Shown: positions 51,044-60,690 of the stretch, one piece after another | How the letters are laid out: the number at the start of each line of letters is the position of its first letter | How positions within the stretch are numbered: the stretch's first letter is position 1 | Assembly (NCBI GenBank): GCA_000688615.1 | Contig: JHVA01000001.1 | Span: forward strand, 3,906,001 to 3,970,000 | Direction of reading: 5' to 3' | Source: Acidobacteriaceae bacterium KBS 146 | Lineage (GTDB): Bacteria; Acidobacteriota; Terriglobia; Terriglobales; Acidobacteriaceae | Length of the DNA stretch: 64,000 nucleotides | Notes under the pieces: model-generated | What the model saw: only the letters and a program-made list of their open reading frames with translations | Databases searched by the model: none | What the model was told of the DNA's origin: nothing | Made by a program: the position numbers and the translations under genes

Positions 51044-51862
51044 ATGATCTCGGTCCTCATTCTTACGAAAAATGAGCAGCGCGACCTGCCCGAGTGCCTG
51101 AAGTCGGTGGCGTGGTCGGACGACGTGCATGTCTTCGACTCCTACTCGACCGATGAGACGGTAGCGATCGCGAAGGCTGCGGGAGCGACGGTGACGCAGC
51201 GGGTCTTCGATAACTATGCGGCGCATAAGAATGCCGCGCTGGCGCAGTTGAGGTTCAAGCATCCGTGGGTTTTTCTGCTGGATGCGGATGAACGGCCTAC
51301 TCCTGAGCTGTCGCGGGAGATGCAGCAGGCAGTGCTGGGAGTGGGGGAAGAGGTCTCGGGATTTCTGCTGCGACGGCGCGATTTCTTTTTTGGGACGTGG
51401 TTGAAGCACGCGCAGATTTCTCCGTTCTACATAAGACTGGTACGACCGGAGAAGGCGAAGTACACGCGGGCGATCAACGAGGTTCTGGAGGTCGACGGTC
51501 GCGTCGCGGAGCTGGGATATCCGCTGGACCACTATCCTTTCTCAAAAGGCATTGGGCACTGGGTGACGAAGCACAATACGTACTCGTCGATGGAAGCGGA
51601 GTTGATCTATAAGCAGCAGGGGTTGCGACAGCCTTCGTGGAAGAGTGCGCTGCGCGATCCGGACTTCCATATGCGCAGGCTGCATCAAAAGGCCTTGTTT
51701 TACCGGATGCCGGCTCGGCCACTGATCAAATGGGCGTACATGATGTTCTTCCGCGGGGCTGTTCTGGATGGCGCAGCAGGTCTGGCTTACGCCACACTGC
51801 AGTCCTTTTATGAGTACCTGATTGTGCTGAAGACGCGAGAGCTTGAGCGCGGGGGAGCCTAA
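51044..51862 (+). CDS. family 2 glycosyltransferase
   Basis: A 272-residue enzyme of the WaaE/KdtX-like GT2 family. [22 protein letters not shown] starts the nucleotide-binding fold; [30 protein letters not shown] has the DxD metal site; [31 protein letters not shown] and [42 protein letters not shown] are diagnostic of LPS-core type glucosyl transfer. Sugar and acceptor unknown. A GAGGAG touches the ATG, closer than ideal. Divergent from glmS. Confidence 0.92.
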   Translation: MISVLILTKNEQRDLPECLKSVAWSDDVHVFDSYSTDETVAIAKAAGATVTQRVFDNYAAHKNAALAQLRFKHPWVFLLDADERPTPELSREMQQAVLGVGEEVSGFLLRRRDFFFGTWLKHAQISPFYIRLVRPEKAKYTRAINEVLEVDGRVAELGYPLDHYPFSKGIGHWVTKHNTYSSMEAELIYKQQGLRQPSWKSALRDPDFHMRRLHQKALFYRMPARPLIKWAYMMFFRGAVLDGAAGLAYATLQSFYEYLIVLKTRELERGGA

Positions 51863-52065
51863 GCCGCAAGAGCGGTCGCTCCAGTTAAATTCGAAAAATT
51901 CATCGATACCGTTTCCGTGCTTCTTCTGAAAGTGCGCGACAGTTTGCGTGTCGATGGCGATTCCTGAGACAAGTCTGGATCGCTTGATGCCGCCGCGTAG
52001 GTGTGAATCTTCCTGTGGAGATCTGTCGACGTGAGCCGCCCAACAGCGAGTCGCGTGTTGTTCCA

Positions 52066-52093
52066 TTGACAAAATACATCTTTGCAATATAAA
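52066..52093 (+). promoter_or_regulatory. sigma-70-type promoter of the TonB receptor
   Basis: TTGACA and TATAAA are 16 bases apart, 22 bp before the receptor start codon. The -35 is perfect and the -10 has five of six consensus bases, making it the best promoter in the window. Confidence 0.8.
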
Positions 52094-52114
52094 AATTGTC
52101 GACCTGAGGTTTTC

Positions 52115-55100
52115 ATGAAAAAAACTTTGCGTCGGTGTGTTTTCGGCATGATGGCAGTTCTTCTTCCGCTCCCCCTGTTTGGGCAAGTTACGACGACCTC
52201 GATCGTCGGCGTGGTGACGGACGCGACCGGCGCTGTGATCCCGGGGGCGACGGTGACGGCGACCGATGTGGATCGCAATCAGTCCAAGAATGCGACGACA
52301 GGAAACTCAGGGGAGTATCGTCTGGATTTTCTGCTGACCGGAAATTACACGCTGACGGCGAAGATCAGCGGATTCAAGACCTACACGCAGACGGGAATTC
52401 AGCTGAACGCGGGTGCTCCCGCGGCGATTGATGTGCAGATGAGTACGGGGGATGTGGCGGAGAAGGTAGAGGTGTTGAGCGCAGGGCCGCTGGTGAACAC
52501 AGCGAATGCCGAGGTGGGAACGACGATCGATTCAACCCAGATGATCGAGCTGCCGCTGGTGAATCGCAACGCGTACCAGCTTCTGGATCTGACACCGGGG
52601 GTGCAGACGAACTCAAATATCCAGTCGTTTGGAGCTCCGGCGCAGGTGACGTTGATTAATGGAGGCTCGGATAACGGCGCGGGATCGGTGAACTACTTTC
52701 TGGACGGTGCGCCGAATCTTACCGGTCTTCGCAATACGGGGAACATCCTGCCCAATCCGGATGCCCTGCAGGAGTTTCGCGTTCAGACGAGCAACTATGG
52801 TGCGCCTTACGGACGGTTCGCATCAGGTATTGTGAATGCTCTTGTGAAGTCGGGAACCAATACAGTGCATGGCGTGGTGTACGAATTTATTCGGAACCAG
52901 GCGTTCAGCGCGCGCGACTGGGGATCATCGCCTACGCTGGCGAAGGCTCCTCTACACAGGAACCAGTTTGGAGCGACGCTGGGTGGACCGATCCTGCGTA
53001 ACAAGACGTTCTTCTTCGGGTCGTATGCGGGACTGCGACAGAGCAGCGGCGCTTTTCTGAACACGGCGGTTCTGCCGACGGCGGCGGAGGCATCGGGCGA
53101 CTTTCAGGCATCTGCGAAGAAGCCTGTCAATCCAGTCACCAATGCACCCTACAACTGCCAGGGCGTACAGAACGTAATTTGCTCTGCGAACCAGGATCCT
53201 GTTGCGACGAACCTGCTGAAGGCCTATCTGCCAGCGTCGAGCACAACCATCAGCGGCTTGCCGGGATGGCAGGGATATTACAAATCTCCGTACAACACGG
53301 ACGATTTTCTGATCAAGGTGAACCACACGCTGACAGCGAACCAACAACTCGCGGTGACCTACTTCAATTCGAGCGGGCTTACCGCGGTACGGGGTGGATC
53401 GAGCAACGTCCCGTATGGGGCGCAGCAGCAGTTGTGGCGGCAGCAGAACGCCGTGATGAATCATACCTGGACGATGTCGCCGACGGTTGTGAACAACATC
53501 TGGGTGTCTTACACGCGATTTCTGTCTAATCGTGTGAACACGCCGGAGCTATCGCTGGCCGACTATGGTTCGTCGTTTACGCCGCAGGGGGTGCATGCTC
53601 TGCCCAACCTTGCTATTACGGGATACTTCACGCTCGGCAACTCGAACGGCGGCCCTGGATTTACGAATAACTATGCGGTTCGGGATCTGGTGACGTGGAC
53701 CAAGGGAGATCACACGATCCAGTGGGGCGGAGAGGCGGTTCTGGATAAGTCACAGAAGGTGGCGAACCTTACCAACTTTGGTTCGTTCACGTTCAACGGT
53801 GGAGCTACAGGAAATCCTTTCGCAGATTTTCTGATTGGAAAGCCAAGCGCAGCTCAACAGGATGCTCCGGCTTCGGTTTCGGCAGTGACTTTGACGAGTT
53901 CTCTATTTCTGCAGGACGACTGGCGTCTGAATCGCCGTTTGACGGTCAATCTTGGTGTGCGCTGGGACATCCAGACGCCTCCTGTCGATACAGCAGACCG
54001 GGAGTCGGCGTTTGTTCCGGGGCAGCAGTCGACGGTGCGGCCTAATGCTCCGTTGGGATTGCTTTTCCCAGGGGATAAGGGGATCACGAGAGGAATTACG
54101 CCGGTATCGTATCGGCACTTTTCGCCGCGAGTGGGTTTTGCGCTGGATCCATTTGGAACGGGCAAGACGGCGCTGCGCGGCGGTGCGGGAATCTTCTGGG
54201 GATCGGTATCGGAAGAGACGTGGATGGCGAGCGGGAACACTATTCCGTTTGCGATTCGATATGGATTTGTGAACATCTCGAAGACCACCGGGCCGACGCT
54301 GAGCAATCCTTACCGCGATCAGCCTTCGGGCAATATCTTTCCCTATCGCGGAGACTTTTATCCTGTCGCTGGACCGATTCAGCCGACCAGCCCAACGACC
54401 CGCTGGCCTTACACGATTCAGATGAATCTGTCGGTGCAGCAGCAGCTCTCGAATTCAACTTCGCTTTCGGTGGCATATGTTGGCTCGCTCGCGAAGGAGC
54501 AGCCCTTCGCTCCGGACATGAACTATCCGTCGGCGAATAAAAACTATGGAGGCGCGGGTTGTCCTGCGGGTGGCACGGTTACGGCGACGACGGGAAATGT
54601 GCAATGCCGCAGAGCGTATCAGCCATTCGGTACGATTCTTCAACTTGGGAGCCCGCAGAATTCCTCGTTCCACTCGTTGCAGACCACGATTACAAAGAGG
54701 ATGGAGAAGCACCTTTCGATCAGCGCTTATTACATGTGGGCGAAGAGCCTGTCGAGCGTGCAATTGGAAAGCTCGGGCCCAGGCGGATCGACAGCACAGA
54801 ATGCGACGAACCTGAGGGCCGAGCGGGGACGTACCGACAATGATTACCGGCACACGGCTACGATCGGCATCGTGTGGCAGCCGGATTATTACCAGGGGCA
54901 GAATCGTTGGATTCACAAGGTGACAAATGGCTGGGAGATCTCTCCCTTAGTTCGCCTGCACACGGGAGCACCGTTTACAGTCACCAACTCGCTCGATGCA
55001 AATCTGGATGGGAATACGAATGATCGCGCTCAGGTGACGGGGGATCCGAATGTGGGTGGACGCGCCCTGAACCAGTGGTTCAATACGTCTGCCTTCGCTC

Positions 55101-55372
55101 AAAATCCTGTGGTGAATGGAAGACCCGTCGATGGAAACTCACCGCGGAATTACCTTACGGGCCCGGCGACGCACACGGTGGATCTCAATCTTGCGAGAAC
55201 ATTCGGGATTACGGAACGCGTCAAGTTTCAGTTCCGTGCTGAGGCATCGAACGCGTTGAATATCGTGAACTACAGCAATCCGGGAGCAACGGTGAGCACG
55301 GCAACCTTTGGAGCGGTCCGCAACGCGGCTGCGATGCGGCAGATTCAGTTTGGCGGGAAGGTCCTGTTCTGA
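52115..55372 (+). CDS. TonB-dependent receptor with carboxypeptidase-regulatory-like N-terminal domain
   Basis: A 1085-residue outer membrane protein. Signal peptide 1-24 (ending LFGQ), then a Cna/carboxypeptidase-regulatory fold (VVTDATGAVIPGATVTATDVDRNQSKNATTGNSGEYRLDFLLTGNYTLTAKISGFKTYTQTGI), a plug domain (NTANAEVGTTIDSTQMIELPLVNRNAYQLLDLTPGVQT), and a 22-strand-type barrel ending in Phe (GKVLF). This is the Oar-like type abundant in acidobacteria, used for glycan or peptide uptake. A strong promoter lies just before it. Neighbouring glycosidases suggest a glycan ligand (inference). Confidence 0.93.
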   Translation: MKKTLRRCVFGMMAVLLPLPLFGQVTTTSIVGVVTDATGAVIPGATVTATDVDRNQSKNATTGNSGEYRLDFLLTGNYTLTAKISGFKTYTQTGIQLNAGAPAAIDVQMSTGDVAEKVEVLSAGPLVNTANAEVGTTIDSTQMIELPLVNRNAYQLLDLTPGVQTNSNIQSFGAPAQVTLINGGSDNGAGSVNYFLDGAPNLTGLRNTGNILPNPDALQEFRVQTSNYGAPYGRFASGIVNALVKSGTNTVHGVVYEFIRNQAFSARDWGSSPTLAKAPLHRNQFGATLGGPILRNKTFFFGSYAGLRQSSGAFLNTAVLPTAAEASGDFQASAKKPVNPVTNAPYNCQGVQNVICSANQDPVATNLLKAYLPASSTTISGLPGWQGYYKSPYNTDDFLIKVNHTLTANQQLAVTYFNSSGLTAVRGGSSNVPYGAQQQLWRQQNAVMNHTWTMSPTVVNNIWVSYTRFLSNRVNTPELSLADYGSSFTPQGVHALPNLAITGYFTLGNSNGGPGFTNNYAVRDLVTWTKGDHTIQWGGEAVLDKSQKVANLTNFGSFTFNGGATGNPFADFLIGKPSAAQQDAPASVSAVTLTSSLFLQDDWRLNRRLTVNLGVRWDIQTPPVDTADRESAFVPGQQSTVRPNAPLGLLFPGDKGITRGITPVSYRHFSPRVGFALDPFGTGKTALRGGAGIFWGSVSEETWMASGNTIPFAIRYGFVNISKTTGPTLSNPYRDQPSGNIFPYRGDFYPVAGPIQPTSPTTRWPYTIQMNLSVQQQLSNSTSLSVAYVGSLAKEQPFAPDMNYPSANKNYGGAGCPAGGTVTATTGNVQCRRAYQPFGTILQLGSPQNSSFHSLQTTITKRMEKHLSISAYYMWAKSLSSVQLESSGPGGSTAQNATNLRAERGRTDNDYRHTATIGIVWQPDYYQGQNRWIHKVTNGWEISPLVRLHTGAPFTVTNSLDANLDGNTNDRAQVTGDPNVGGRALNQWFNTSAFAQNPVVNGRPVDGNSPRNYLTGPATHTVDLNLARTFGITERVKFQFRAEASNALNIVNYSNPGATVSTATFGAVRNAAAMRQIQFGGKVLF

Positions 55373-55403
55373 AGCTGGTGAGTCGCTTCCACCTATCGCG
55401 CCG

Positions 55404-56399
55404 TTACCTCTGTTGCCGATCAGGAATGGAGGCGAGATCGGTCTGCACAAGTTGATAGAGGCGCCGTGCCGGGTTTTCAATTGCTGCATCATCGCTGACT
55501 GCTGCATTGGCGTGGATGCGGGGAGACTGTTTGGAGGAGAAGAGAATAACGCTCTCCGGGTTCATGACGAGTGCGGCTTTGAGCATCAACTTTGACAGGG
55601 TGGCTCCGTCGGAGAGATCGAGGCCTATCTCGTGGGACCAGCGACTCCGCTTCTCCGGTTGCGCTGCAAGCGTCTCGCGTAGGGTCTGAAGGCGAGCGCT
55701 GAGCGCGCGATGATGGATGCGGAAGGGTGTGCCTTGCGGAATGGCGGGATCAAAGACCGACCACTCATACTGCAGCACAGAACAATAGGCTGGACGGCGG
55801 GTGAGCAGATCGTTGATCTGGAGATGATCGCTACCGACTCCGAATGCGCCCACCTTGCCCTGCGCCACACTGTCTTCGAGGAAGCGCAGCAGCGAGTCGT
55901 CATTGAGATCGTCGGCCGTGGCCTCATGCAGCAGCCATATGTCGATGTGGTCGGTGCGCAGGGCAGCGAGGCTGGATTCGAGTGAAAGGCGCGCTTTTTC
56001 CGCTGTGAAGGATTTTCGCTCTGCAGGCTGCGCGGATGCTTGTGCTGCTACCTTTGCTGCGGCGGCGAGACGGTTTTTGGCTGCAGGGAACTGGCGGATG
56101 ATTGGACCTGCGATAGAGCGGGCCACTCGAAAGAGGGATCGCCCTTTTGGAGGGGCGATTCCGTACTTGGTCGTCACGGTGGTATCGGAGCGATGTTTGG
56201 CAAGGAACTCGCCGAGGCAGCTTTCTGCTTCGCCGTATCCGTACATTGGAGCGACGTCGAAGTGCCGGATTCCGGCGTCGTAGGCTGTTTCAAGAACGGC
56301 AAGTGAGGCGCGGCGACCGAGAGACCCCATCAAGGTCGAGCAGCCGAAGCCGAGGCGGGATGTGGTGCGTGCGGTTTTTCCCAGAGGAATGGTCTGCAT
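55404..56399 (-). CDS. aldo/keto reductase
   Basis: A 331-residue NADPH-dependent oxidoreductase of the AKR superfamily. The barrel starts TSRLGFGCSTLMGS; the catalytic tetrad is visible as Asp and Tyr in FDVAPMYGYGEAE, Lys in VTTKYGI and His in IDIWLLHEA. The long central insert (KNRLAAAAKVAAQASAQPAERKSFTAEKARLSLE) is not usual. It lies 30 bp after the GMC oxidoreductase on the same strand; the two probably act on one pathway. Confidence 0.92.
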   Translation of the reverse strand: MQTIPLGKTARTTSRLGFGCSTLMGSLGRRASLAVLETAYDAGIRHFDVAPMYGYGEAESCLGEFLAKHRSDTTVTTKYGIAPPKGRSLFRVARSIAGPIIRQFPAAKNRLAAAAKVAAQASAQPAERKSFTAEKARLSLESSLAALRTDHIDIWLLHEATADDLNDDSLLRFLEDSVAQGKVGAFGVGSDHLQINDLLTRRPAYCSVLQYEWSVFDPAIPQGTPFRIHHRALSARLQTLRETLAAQPEKRSRWSHEIGLDLSDGATLSKLMLKAALVMNPESVILFSSKQSPRIHANAAVSDDAAIENPARRLYQLVQTDLASIPDRQQR

Positions 56400-56429
56400 T
56401 GGGTCTCCGTCGATGTTTGCTTTATCGGC

Positions 56430-57980
56430 TTAGATGTCTTTCAGGTGGTCTGCGAGACGGATGGCAAGCGCCAAAAGAGTGTGTGTGGGATTGGAGAAAC
56501 CCGAGTTAGGGTAAACGGCGGCGCTGCACACATATCCATTGTCCATGCCATGGAGCCTGAGGTTGAGGTCGACCACGCCTTCAGAGGGTGAGGAAGAGAG
56601 ACGCATGCCTCCCATGTGGTGATAGTTGTCTCCGCAGTTGGGGCGGAAGCGATCATCGGAGTCGAGATCGGGATGCGGTATGACGCGAGCGACAGAGGCG
56701 AGGGACTTTTGAGCGACCTTGACGAAGGTTCGGATGGATTCGATCTCGTTGCCGGAGACCTGCCAATCGAGGCGGGTGCGAAACATGCCGAGAGAATCGC
56801 GCCTTTCAGATAAGGTGATGCTGCTTTTTGAGAGGGGATCCTGCTCGGTATGAACGCCGAGTTCAATGCGACTCTTGGGATCGACGTAGGCGCGATGCCT
56901 GAAGGAGTATCGATAGATCTGACGGGCGAGCAGCGGCGAATGGCGGAACAACGTGAAGATCTCCGATGTGCTGGCCTGACGCCACTTTCCGCCGAGGAGC
57001 TTGCGAGCGGTGGTCTTGAGCTGTCCGGCGATGGCTTCGGTATCTCCCAGATAAAGAATCATCGCCGCCACGTTCAAAGTTTGTTGCTGTGCCTGGATAT
57101 GGGGGGAGAGGCGAAGCTTGGGCTGGTATTTGAAGCCGCGACTGAAGATGTTGTCGAAGATATTGTGAAAGGCTGCGGCGTTGAGGGGCTGAAGTATAGC
57201 GGCGGGTGCAATGATGTGGTCCTGAAAGTGTCGTCCGAGTAATCCGGAGCGGTTCCAGGGCTTTTCAGACGGTTCCGGCTGGAGGAAGAAGCGGCAGGAT
57301 TCGATACCGCCAAGTGCAAAGACATATTGATGCGCGTGGAAGATTGCTTCAATTCCGGAGAGTGTTCGCGTCTTGATGCCGAGGATTCGGGAGCCTTCCC
57401 TCACGAGGGCAACCGCATTTGCGTGCAGCCAGAGATCGATTTTGGGCGAACTTTCAAGCAGCTGGCGGTGAAGGCGACTGAAGTCGGGCTCGGGGCACCA
57501 GCGAGAGAAGAAAGGTTCGAGGTCAGGGAAGGCAGGCTGTTTCAGGTTCAGTTCGCGCCATACGGCCTGGTCGGAGAGGGTTGCGTTCGCAAGACCTTCG
57601 AGCTGAATGGCACGTGAGTAGAAGGGGGCGAGCTCCTGCTTGGAGATGGGCCAACCGCTGCCGGGAACCCATTCGCGATGAACGAAGTCGGCGTCGTCGA
57701 GCTCGAGAATCTGGCCTCCCCATCGGGTGGTGGTCCCTCCCTTGGCGCGGAATCGGCCGACATGGACTCCATTGTGAGGGAGTCCTACGATCTCGCTGCG
57801 GTAGGGATCCTGGGATGCGTCTTCGACGGTGGGGCCACCGCCTTCGAGGAGGAGTACATGTTTTCCCTGTCGAACCAGTTCGATGGCAAGCACGATGCCA
57901 GCTGCGCCGGCTCCCACGATGCAGACGTCGGCGGGCTGCGCTGCGGATTCGGGCAGGCCCTGCATCAGGTCATGAATCAA
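56430..57980 (-). CDS. GMC-family FAD oxidoreductase
   Basis: A 516-residue flavoprotein related to glucose-methanol-choline oxidoreductases. The FAD-binding Rossmann motif DVCIVGAGAAGIVLAIELVRQGKHVLLLEGGG is near residue 20; the middle has RAKGGTTTRWGGQI; the C-terminal domain has NYHHMGGMRLSSSPSEGVVDLNLRLHG and AAVYPNSGFSNPTHTLLALAIRLADHL, including the active-site His pair region. Substrate is likely a sugar or alcohol. It precedes the aldo/keto reductase in a two-gene unit. Confidence 0.93.
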   Translation of the reverse strand: MIHDLMQGLPESAAQPADVCIVGAGAAGIVLAIELVRQGKHVLLLEGGGPTVEDASQDPYRSEIVGLPHNGVHVGRFRAKGGTTTRWGGQILELDDADFVHREWVPGSGWPISKQELAPFYSRAIQLEGLANATLSDQAVWRELNLKQPAFPDLEPFFSRWCPEPDFSRLHRQLLESSPKIDLWLHANAVALVREGSRILGIKTRTLSGIEAIFHAHQYVFALGGIESCRFFLQPEPSEKPWNRSGLLGRHFQDHIIAPAAILQPLNAAAFHNIFDNIFSRGFKYQPKLRLSPHIQAQQQTLNVAAMILYLGDTEAIAGQLKTTARKLLGGKWRQASTSEIFTLFRHSPLLARQIYRYSFRHRAYVDPKSRIELGVHTEQDPLSKSSITLSERRDSLGMFRTRLDWQVSGNEIESIRTFVKVAQKSLASVARVIPHPDLDSDDRFRPNCGDNYHHMGGMRLSSSPSEGVVDLNLRLHGMDNGYVCSAAVYPNSGFSNPTHTLLALAIRLADHLKDI

Positions 57981-58206
57981 AGTCGAGATCTCCTGGGATA
58001 CGGTTTATTCGGAGCCATGAGAGTGGCTCGCGCAAACAGGGAATTTGAAAAGAGACGGCTCGATTATGAAAGGGGAGGTGACATTAAGCGGATTATATAG
58101 AGGATGAAAGAAGTTCAGAAGAACAGCCGGTGAAGCGCCGTTCATCAGTTGGGCCTAGACTCTGGGCGTTGAGATGGCATGAACGATATAAAGGCGTATA
58201 CACATC

Positions 58207-58220
58207 CCCACGTTCGTGGG
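58207..58220 (+). other. single CCCAC-gttc-GTGGG hairpin resembling a type I-E repeat
   Basis: A 5-bp stem with a four-base loop in the GH92 leader. Its bases resemble half of a type I-E CRISPR repeat, but it occurs once, with no spacers or cas genes. Confidence 0.35.
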
Positions 58221-58256
58221 TGTTCAACAGTTCGATTGAAGGGTGGCATCTCACAG

Positions 58257-60635
58257 ATGATCTTCGGCTCGTTTGACTTTCGCTTTTGTCGATATCCGGC
58301 GCGTTTTGGAATTGTTGTCGTTTTTGTTGCGATCGTGCTGCTCGGCGGAGGCTGCTGGTTGACAGCGCAGACAGCTGAAGGCGCGAGCGCTTATCAGTCG
58401 GTGGATCCTTTTATCGGGACGGGGCCGGAGGGGCATACCTTTCCTGGGGCTACGGTTCCTTTTGGGATGGTGCAACTGAGTCCGGATACGCAGATTCGTC
58501 CCTTCAAGCAGAGCTATAAGTGGGCCGCGGGTTATCGGTATGAGGATTCGACGATACTTGGCTTTTCGCACACACACTTCTCGGGAGCAGGCCACTCCGA
58601 CCTAGGAGATATGCTGATTCAGCCGATTGCAGGCGAGGTGCGCCTGGAGCCGGGCGATGTCGAACATCCGAAGTCTGGATATCGCTCAAGGTTTAGCCAC
58701 AGCAGCGAAAAAGCTGAGCCTGGCTACTATGCAGTAACGCTTGAGGACTACGGTGTTCGCGCAGAGCTGACAGCTACAACGCGCGTCGGCGTGCATCGCT
58801 ATACCTATCCCACGGGTGCAGCAGAGCACGTGCTGATGGACCTTCGATCTTCGATCTACAACTACGAGGGCAAGGTGTTGTGGTCGCGTATTCGAATCCG
58901 TCCTGATGGGACGATCACGGGAATGCGAGAGACGCGAGGATGGGCTCCGGGGCGTCAACTTTACTTTGCGATGCGTTTTTCGCGACCAGTGATCTCGCAC
59001 GAGTTGTACGATCGCGAGCCGCCGGTTGAATATCGCGGTTTCGCTACTCCGGGGGTGACACCCGGGGACAAGCAGGCACTGGAGGGACGTGGACTCGTCG
59101 CGGTCTTTGACTTTTCTCCGAATGCGTCGCCGCTGGTGGTGAAGGCTGCTCTGTCGCCGACCAGTGAAGAGAATGCCATCGCGAATATGAATGCCGAGGT
59201 GCCAGGCTTTGCGTTTGATGAGGTTCGTCGTGCAGCGCATGGTACGTGGGAGAAGGCGCTCTCGGTGATCAATATCGATGCTGCTCCGGCGATGCGAAAG
59301 AATTTGTATACGGCCCTCTACCATGCACTGCTTGCGCCGAGCACAGCGATGGACATCGACGGGAGCTACCGTGGCCCTGACAATCAGGTCCATAAGGCTG
59401 ATGGCTTTCATTTCGTCTCGTCGTTTTCTCTTTGGGATACCTACCGCGCGGAACAGCCTCTGATGACGCTGATTGAGCCGGAGAGCCGAACGACCGACGT
59501 TGTCCGCTCGTTGCTTGAATCGCAAAAGGAGAGCCCGTTCGGCATCCTTCCCGTCTGGCAGTTTCAGGGGATTGAGACGTGGTGCATGATTGGCTACCAC
59601 GCCGTACCCGAGATTGCGGATGCCTATATGAAGGGGATACGCGGCTTTGATCCGGAGCAGGCATTGCAGGCCATGGTTGCGAGTGCCACCTATGGACCGT
59701 ATGGCCATCTCGATGAGTACATGAAGCTGGGGTACGTTCCCATCGATCACGATGGCGAGTCGGTTTCGAAGACGATGGAGTATGCCTACGACGACTGGAC
59801 GATCTCTCGCATGGCAGCAGCCATGGGGCATAAGGAAATCGCTGAAGCTTTTGCGAAGCGAGCACAGAACTGGCGGAATGTCTTCCATCAGAAGAGCGGG
59901 TTTGCCCAGCCACGGTATGCGAATGGAAGCTGGCGTGAGCCGTTCGATCCTGCTCGCGCGGGTGCTGACAGTGGATTTACGGAAGGGAACTCCTGGCAGT
60001 ACTCGTGGTATCAACCGCAGGATGAAGCCGGACTGATTCAGATGCTTGGGGGAGATCAGCAACTTGTGTCCAAGCTGGATGCAATGTTCGATGCCAAGGT
60101 CGATCCCAAGCAGTATGCCGATGTTGAAGATATTGCAGGGATGATTGGCCAATATATCCACGGCAACGAACCGAGCCATCACCTTGCGTACCTTTACAAC
60201 TACGCCGGACAACCGTGGCGTACACAGGAGCGGCTGCAGCAGATTGTTGAGAGTCAGTACAGACCGGCGATAGATGGTCTGGTAGGAAATGACGATCTTG
60301 GTCAGATGTCGGCGTGGCTGGTCTTCACGTCGTTAGGTTTTTATCCCGTGGCACCGGGGTCGAACGAATACGTTATCGGGCGACCGTTTGTGAACCGGGC
60401 TGCACTGACGCTGCCGAATGGAAAGATGTTCCGCATTACAGCCGAGGGGATGAGCCCGGAGAACCGCTACGTTACGAATATTTCGCTTAACGGGAGGCCG
60501 TTGGATCGCAGCTACCTGCGTCATGAAGAGATTATGCGGGGCGGAGAGCTACATTTTGTGATGGGGCCGACGCCGAACCAGACGTGGGCAGTAAAGCCAT
60601 CTTCGCGTCCGTTCTCTTTGTCTGCTCAGCGTTAG
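58257..60635 (+). CDS. GH92 alpha-mannosidase
   Basis: A 792-residue exported glycosidase that removes terminal alpha-mannose. A membrane/signal helix (residues ~16-40, VVVFVAIVLLGGGCWL) precedes the beta-sandwich domain (VDPFIGTGPEGHTFPGATVPFGMVQLSPDT) and the alpha/alpha toroid. GNEPSHHLAYLYNYAGQPWRTQ holds the catalytic Glu and the calcium-binding pattern; NDDLGQMSAWLVFTSLGFYPVAPGSNEYVIGRP has the catalytic Asp pair. I start at 58257; an in-frame ATG at 58179 would add 26 residues before the export signal. Alginate lyase and alpha-galactosidase genes follow. Confidence 0.95.
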   Translation: MIFGSFDFRFCRYPARFGIVVVFVAIVLLGGGCWLTAQTAEGASAYQSVDPFIGTGPEGHTFPGATVPFGMVQLSPDTQIRPFKQSYKWAAGYRYEDSTILGFSHTHFSGAGHSDLGDMLIQPIAGEVRLEPGDVEHPKSGYRSRFSHSSEKAEPGYYAVTLEDYGVRAELTATTRVGVHRYTYPTGAAEHVLMDLRSSIYNYEGKVLWSRIRIRPDGTITGMRETRGWAPGRQLYFAMRFSRPVISHELYDREPPVEYRGFATPGVTPGDKQALEGRGLVAVFDFSPNASPLVVKAALSPTSEENAIANMNAEVPGFAFDEVRRAAHGTWEKALSVINIDAAPAMRKNLYTALYHALLAPSTAMDIDGSYRGPDNQVHKADGFHFVSSFSLWDTYRAEQPLMTLIEPESRTTDVVRSLLESQKESPFGILPVWQFQGIETWCMIGYHAVPEIADAYMKGIRGFDPEQALQAMVASATYGPYGHLDEYMKLGYVPIDHDGESVSKTMEYAYDDWTISRMAAAMGHKEIAEAFAKRAQNWRNVFHQKSGFAQPRYANGSWREPFDPARAGADSGFTEGNSWQYSWYQPQDEAGLIQMLGGDQQLVSKLDAMFDAKVDPKQYADVEDIAGMIGQYIHGNEPSHHLAYLYNYAGQPWRTQERLQQIVESQYRPAIDGLVGNDDLGQMSAWLVFTSLGFYPVAPGSNEYVIGRPFVNRAALTLPNGKMFRITAEGMSPENRYVTNISLNGRPLDRSYLRHEEIMRGGELHFVMGPTPNQTWAVKPSSRPFSLSAQR

Positions 60636-60690
60636 TCGAACGAAAAATTGCTTCACGGCGCAATACGCAGATAGGATTTCGAGGGAAAAG

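Noticed and set aside
50936..51532. Upstream extension of the glmS frame
   Set aside because: It is antisense to the glycosyltransferase; the Cys2 nucleophile fixes the start at 50935.
58201..58230. Possible CRISPR array
   Set aside because: The repeat-like hairpin occurs once, no spacers or cas genes are seen.
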